A stretch of DNA of 8,125 nucleotides. It comes from Pseudomonadales bacterium (GTDB lineage: Bacteria > Pseudomonadota > Gammaproteobacteria > Pseudomonadales > DT-91). The notes below the pieces were generated by a model. It searched no databases. It was not told the DNA's origin and was given only the letters and a program-made list of their open reading frames with translations. The stretch is from positions 4,964 to 13,088 of the forward strand of contig JABSRR010000088.1 in the NCBI GenBank assembly GCA_013215025.1, written 5' to 3'. The translations under genes were made by a program, and so were the position numbers. Of the stretch, positions 6,358 through 8,125 are shown in pieces. Within the stretch, counting starts at the first letter, position 1. Each line of letters starts with the position of its first letter.

Positions 6358-7057
6358 AAAAAACTTCGCCTCTGGTATCAACATATTGCCAGACACCGTC
6401 ACGATAAATGCAGCGATGCAGACCATCGGTTTGCGCAAAAGCCGCCGGCTGGGCCGACTCGAATGCTATATCACCAGGGTATAACATCAACAAATCATCA
6501 CCCAATAGCGCCATTTTAGGCGTGATAGACTCAAACTTATCAAATGATAAGTTTGATTGAACTGACGCTTCGTTTTCACAAGCCACTAAGCGCATTAAAC
6601 TCACCAAGGTTGGCGGCAACATTGGCAGTTGCGCCGATGCTTGCTGAGCGATTGCATCAGCAGCTTGAAACCACTGCAAAGCCACTAATTCCGAACCATC
6701 TACTTTAGCCTGCGCCGCAGTAGTTTGATCTATAAAGGTCCAATAGAAATGCGTTGAGTAGCGTTTCTCGGCCGAGGCAGGTGTCACCCAATGCGCGAAA
6801 TAGTTTAACTGCTCCGGCGCAATAACAATCGCAACCTCTTCTTCTACTTCTCTCACAGCCGCGTTGCGCAAGGCTTGCTGCAAATCACACTGCTGGGCAT
6901 GATCACCTTTCTCTAAGGCGCCACCGGGAAACACCCAGTGGTCAGGCAAAAATTTGAGCGTGTGATTTCGTTTAGCCAATAATACCTCTACACCAGAGGA
7001 TGAATGGCGCAATATCAACACGGTAGCCGATTCAATGATATGTGTTTCACTACTCAA
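6356..7057 (-). CDS. NUDT19-like Nudix hydrolase
   Basis: Nudix enzymes cleave nucleoside diphosphates linked to another moiety, using metal bound by the Nudix box. This 233-residue protein has an N-terminal beta strand ESATVLILRHSS, then GVEVLLAKR and WVFPGGALE (41-49). The metal-binding REVEEEV is at 69-75. The distance from FPGG to REVEEE is longer than the usual Nudix box by about nine residues. The box glycine after EE-x is Ala76. The HWVTP...RYSTHFY segment (89-105) and LPPT (147-150) are typical of the NUDT19/acyl-CoA diphosphatase-like group, so a CoA-type substrate is possible but not shown. The start is TTG at 7057: AAGGAG lies 10 nt upstream, no in-frame ATG is near, and TAA closes the frame upstream. 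Probably the first gene of an operon with the 179-residue protein. Confidence 0.85.
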   Translation of the reverse strand: MSSETHIIESATVLILRHSSSGVEVLLAKRNHTLKFLPDHWVFPGGALEKGDHAQQCDLQQALRNAAVREVEEEVAIVIAPEQLNYFAHWVTPASAEKRYSTHFYWTFIDQTTAAQAKVDGSELVALQWFQAADAIAQQASAQLPMLPPTLVSLMRLVACENEASVQSNLSFDKFESITPKMALLGDDLLMLYPGDIAFESAQPAAFAQTDGLHRCIYRDGVWQYVDTRGEVF

Positions 7058-7143
7058 GAAAGACCTACTCCTTTAAGGTCATGCTGTGAAAGGTATGTGC
7101 ATATACGCACCAAGCGGCCTCACGCCCAATCGATCTTGCAAGG

Positions 7144-7173
7144 TTTATGTTGTGATCAAACGTCAGCTATCAA
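7144..7173 (-). promoter_or_regulatory. Possible promoter of the Nudix operon
   Basis: TTGATA (7173-7168, five of six -35 bases), an 18-bp spacer, then CATAAA (7149-7144, four of six). The predicted start is about 80 nt before the TTG codon. The palindrome at 7097-7110 would then fall in the untranslated leader. This is weak evidence from hexamer matching only. Confidence 0.3.
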
Positions 7174-7271
7174 ACTTAAGGTCAGCTAAGCTATTCAAAG
7201 ACCCAGCATAAGGCTAAGGCCCGCACTTCGTTCATCCAAACTAGTTGGTGTGAGCCAGCAAGAATTTGAAA

Positions 7272-7359
7272 AGCATTCATTTAAGAACTGATTTGCAGCA
7301 CTCATTTACAGCACTGATCAAAGTACTGACTAAAAGCACTCGCAAAGCACAAAGACTAA
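7272..7359. repeat. Degenerate 12-13 bp tandem repeat array (about seven copies)
   Basis: Plus-strand copies: AGCATTCATTTA (7272), AGAACTGATTTGC (7284), AGCACTCATTTAC (7297), AGCACTGATCAA (7310), AGTACTGACTAAA (7322), AGCACTCGCAA (7335), AGCACAAAGACTAA (7346). The shared core is about AGCACTGATTTA. Copies vary in length from 11 to 14 and in sequence, so this is an old, decaying array rather than a CRISPR. It contains no ORF. Confidence 0.7.
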
Positions 7360-7429
7360 GGTTTTTTAGATGTAATATTGCTTTAATGCGCTGAAATAAT
7401 GCAGGACTTAAATAACGGTGCTTTTTATC

Positions 7430-7513
7430 GATTCTAAGATTCTACAACTTAGATGCGACGACTCAGATTTAACGACTTAGATTCGAAAACTTGGCCTCAA
7501 CGACTTACATATA
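7430..7513. repeat. Degenerate 14-bp tandem repeat array reaching into the nfuA stop
   Basis: Plus-strand copies in exact 14-bp register: GATTCTAAGATTCT (7430), ACAACTTAGATGCG (7444), ACGACTCAGATTTA (7458), ACGACTTAGATTCG (7472), AAAACTTGGCCTCA (7486), ACGACTTACATATA (7500). The consensus is about ACGACTTAGATTCG. The last copy covers the nfuA stop and final codons, so the repeat either grew from the gene end or is partly translated. Confidence 0.75.
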
Positions 7514-8083
7514 GGCTTGCGAGGTATCTGAATGGTCAGTTTCGTCATTGACACCTTTAAGTTCAGGTACTTGCTCCAGCAGAGTTTTTTCAACGCCATG
7601 CTTTAGGGTCATATCAACAGCCGAACACCCCTGACAACCGCCACCAAATTTAAGAATCGCGATCATGTCTTCCGTTACCGTCACTAAAGAAACATCGCCG
7701 CCATGCGAGGCCAGCGACGGATTAATCTCATTGTATAAAACGTAATTGATGCGATCTTCAATCGGGCTGTCATCATTTACACGGGGCATTTTAGCGTTAG
7801 GCGCTTTTATCGTTAGCTGACCACCCATACGATCTTTTGCATAATCAACCAAGGCATCTTCTAAAAAAGGCCAGCTGCGTGAATCAAAATAGGCAGTAAA
7901 ACCGGCACAGGCCATTTGCTCATCACCTTCTTTCTTGTCTTCATCACGGCAGTAAGCAATGCAAGTTTCGGCTTTTGGCGTGCCTGGCTGATTAATGAAT
8001 ACGCGAACACCAACGACGTCATCATCCTGCTTGTCGAGCAATTCTTTGAGATACGCTTGTGCAGAATCTGTGATGGTAATCAT
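7505..8083 (-). CDS. nfuA: Fe-S biogenesis protein NfuA
   Basis: NfuA carries a [4Fe-4S] cluster at its dimer interface and delivers it to client enzymes, especially under oxidative stress or iron limitation. Full length, 192 residues (E. coli 191). The N-terminal degenerate A-type domain is about 1-98 ([45 protein letters not shown]). The C-terminal Nfu domain is about 105-178, with [15 protein letters not shown] and the cluster-binding [11 protein letters not shown], in which Cys150 and Cys153 form the CxxC. The start at 8083 matches the family and has AAGG 7 nt upstream. The short tail ([12 protein letters not shown]) is lineage-specific. A perfect inverted repeat ends 2 nt before the ribosome site (8097-8124), hinting at control of transcription or translation. 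Only repeats follow downstream. Confidence 0.97.
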   Translation of the reverse strand: MITITDSAQAYLKELLDKQDDDVVGVRVFINQPGTPKAETCIAYCRDEDKKEGDEQMACAGFTAYFDSRSWPFLEDALVDYAKDRMGGQLTIKAPNAKMPRVNDDSPIEDRINYVLYNEINPSLASHGGDVSLVTVTEDMIAILKFGGGCQGCSAVDMTLKHGVEKTLLEQVPELKGVNDETDHSDTSQAYM

Positions 8084-8096
8084 ATTACAACCTTGG

Positions 8097-8124
8097 CTGA
8101 GTAAAGACCGAGTATTTTACTCAG
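8097..8124. promoter_or_regulatory. 9-bp perfect inverted repeat upstream of nfuA
   Basis: CTGAGTAAA (8097-8105), a 10-bp spacer, TTTACTCAG (8116-8124). The arms are exact complements, with centres 19 bp apart. A smaller hairpin, GAGTA-AAA-TACTC on the minus strand (8122-8110), uses part of the same arm, so the two folds exclude each other. It lies 2 nt from the nfuA Shine-Dalgarno. It could be a repressor operator or an mRNA switch. It does not match the E. coli IscR site pattern as I recall it. Confidence 0.6.
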
Positions 8125-8125
8125 G

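Larger units (their letters stand above)
7058..7504. other. Gene-free, repeat-rich intergenic region between nfuA and the Nudix gene
   Basis: These 447 bases contain no convincing gene. They hold the Nudix ribosome site, an imperfect palindrome GTGCATATACGCAC (7097-7110), a direct repeat of GTCAGCTA (7162-7169 and 7181-7188), and two degenerate tandem arrays (7272-7359, 7430-7513). I find no clear terminator for nfuA. Confidence 0.65.

Noticed and set aside
7272..7513. CRISPR array
   Set aside because: Units are contiguous, degenerate and only 11-14 bp, without unique spacers, and no cas gene is nearby.

Overview
The window looks like core chromosome of a gammaproteobacterium of moderate base composition. 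ThrS, UvrB, IF3, L20 and NfuA all read like close relatives of their Escherichia/Pseudomonas counterparts. ThrS has the Pseudomonas-like MNCPCH variant, and tRNA genes carry encoded CCA ends. A marine Cellvibrionales-type lineage would fit, but this placement is a guess. I see no insertion sequence, prophage, CRISPR array or defence island.

Layout, right to left, because nearly every protein gene is on the minus strand. nfuA (8083-7505, Fe-S carrier) is followed by a long gene-free stretch (7504-7058) made largely of degenerate 12-14 bp tandem repeats. Next come a NUDT19-like Nudix hydrolase (7057-6356, TTG start) and an unrecognised 179-residue protein (6304-5765), probably one operon. A plus-strand tRNA-Asn(GUU) with its own strong promoter and a bidirectional terminator (5430-5599) points at them. 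uvrB (5383-3368) is divergent from the tRNA. Then come tRNA-Val(GAC) with a stable-RNA type promoter (3364-3227), a short 11-bp repeat cluster, and the classic translation operon thrS-infC-rpmI-rplT (3001 to the left edge, where rplT is cut).

The most interesting signals are RNA control elements. (1) The thrS leader holds two hairpins joined by a 35-nt linker. The one next to the ribosome site has a loop that, after one U-U mismatch, is a 7-nt anticodon-like loop with CGU at the anticodon position. This is the architecture of the E. coli threonyl-tRNA synthetase operator, which imitates tRNA-Thr. (2) infC starts at a rare ATC codon placed 8 nt after a perfect GGAGG. (3) The infC-rpmI gap contains a bipartite stem-loop where the L20 translational operator is expected. 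(4) nfuA is preceded by a 9-bp perfect inverted repeat that can fold in two exclusive ways. (5) Three separate intergenic stretches carry degenerate short tandem repeats of 11-14 bp.

Functionally, thrS, infC, rpmI and rplT supply charged tRNA, initiation factor and 50S proteins, and the two tRNA genes serve the same process. uvrB is nucleotide excision repair and nfuA is iron-sulfur maturation. Nothing here amounts to a new multi-gene system.
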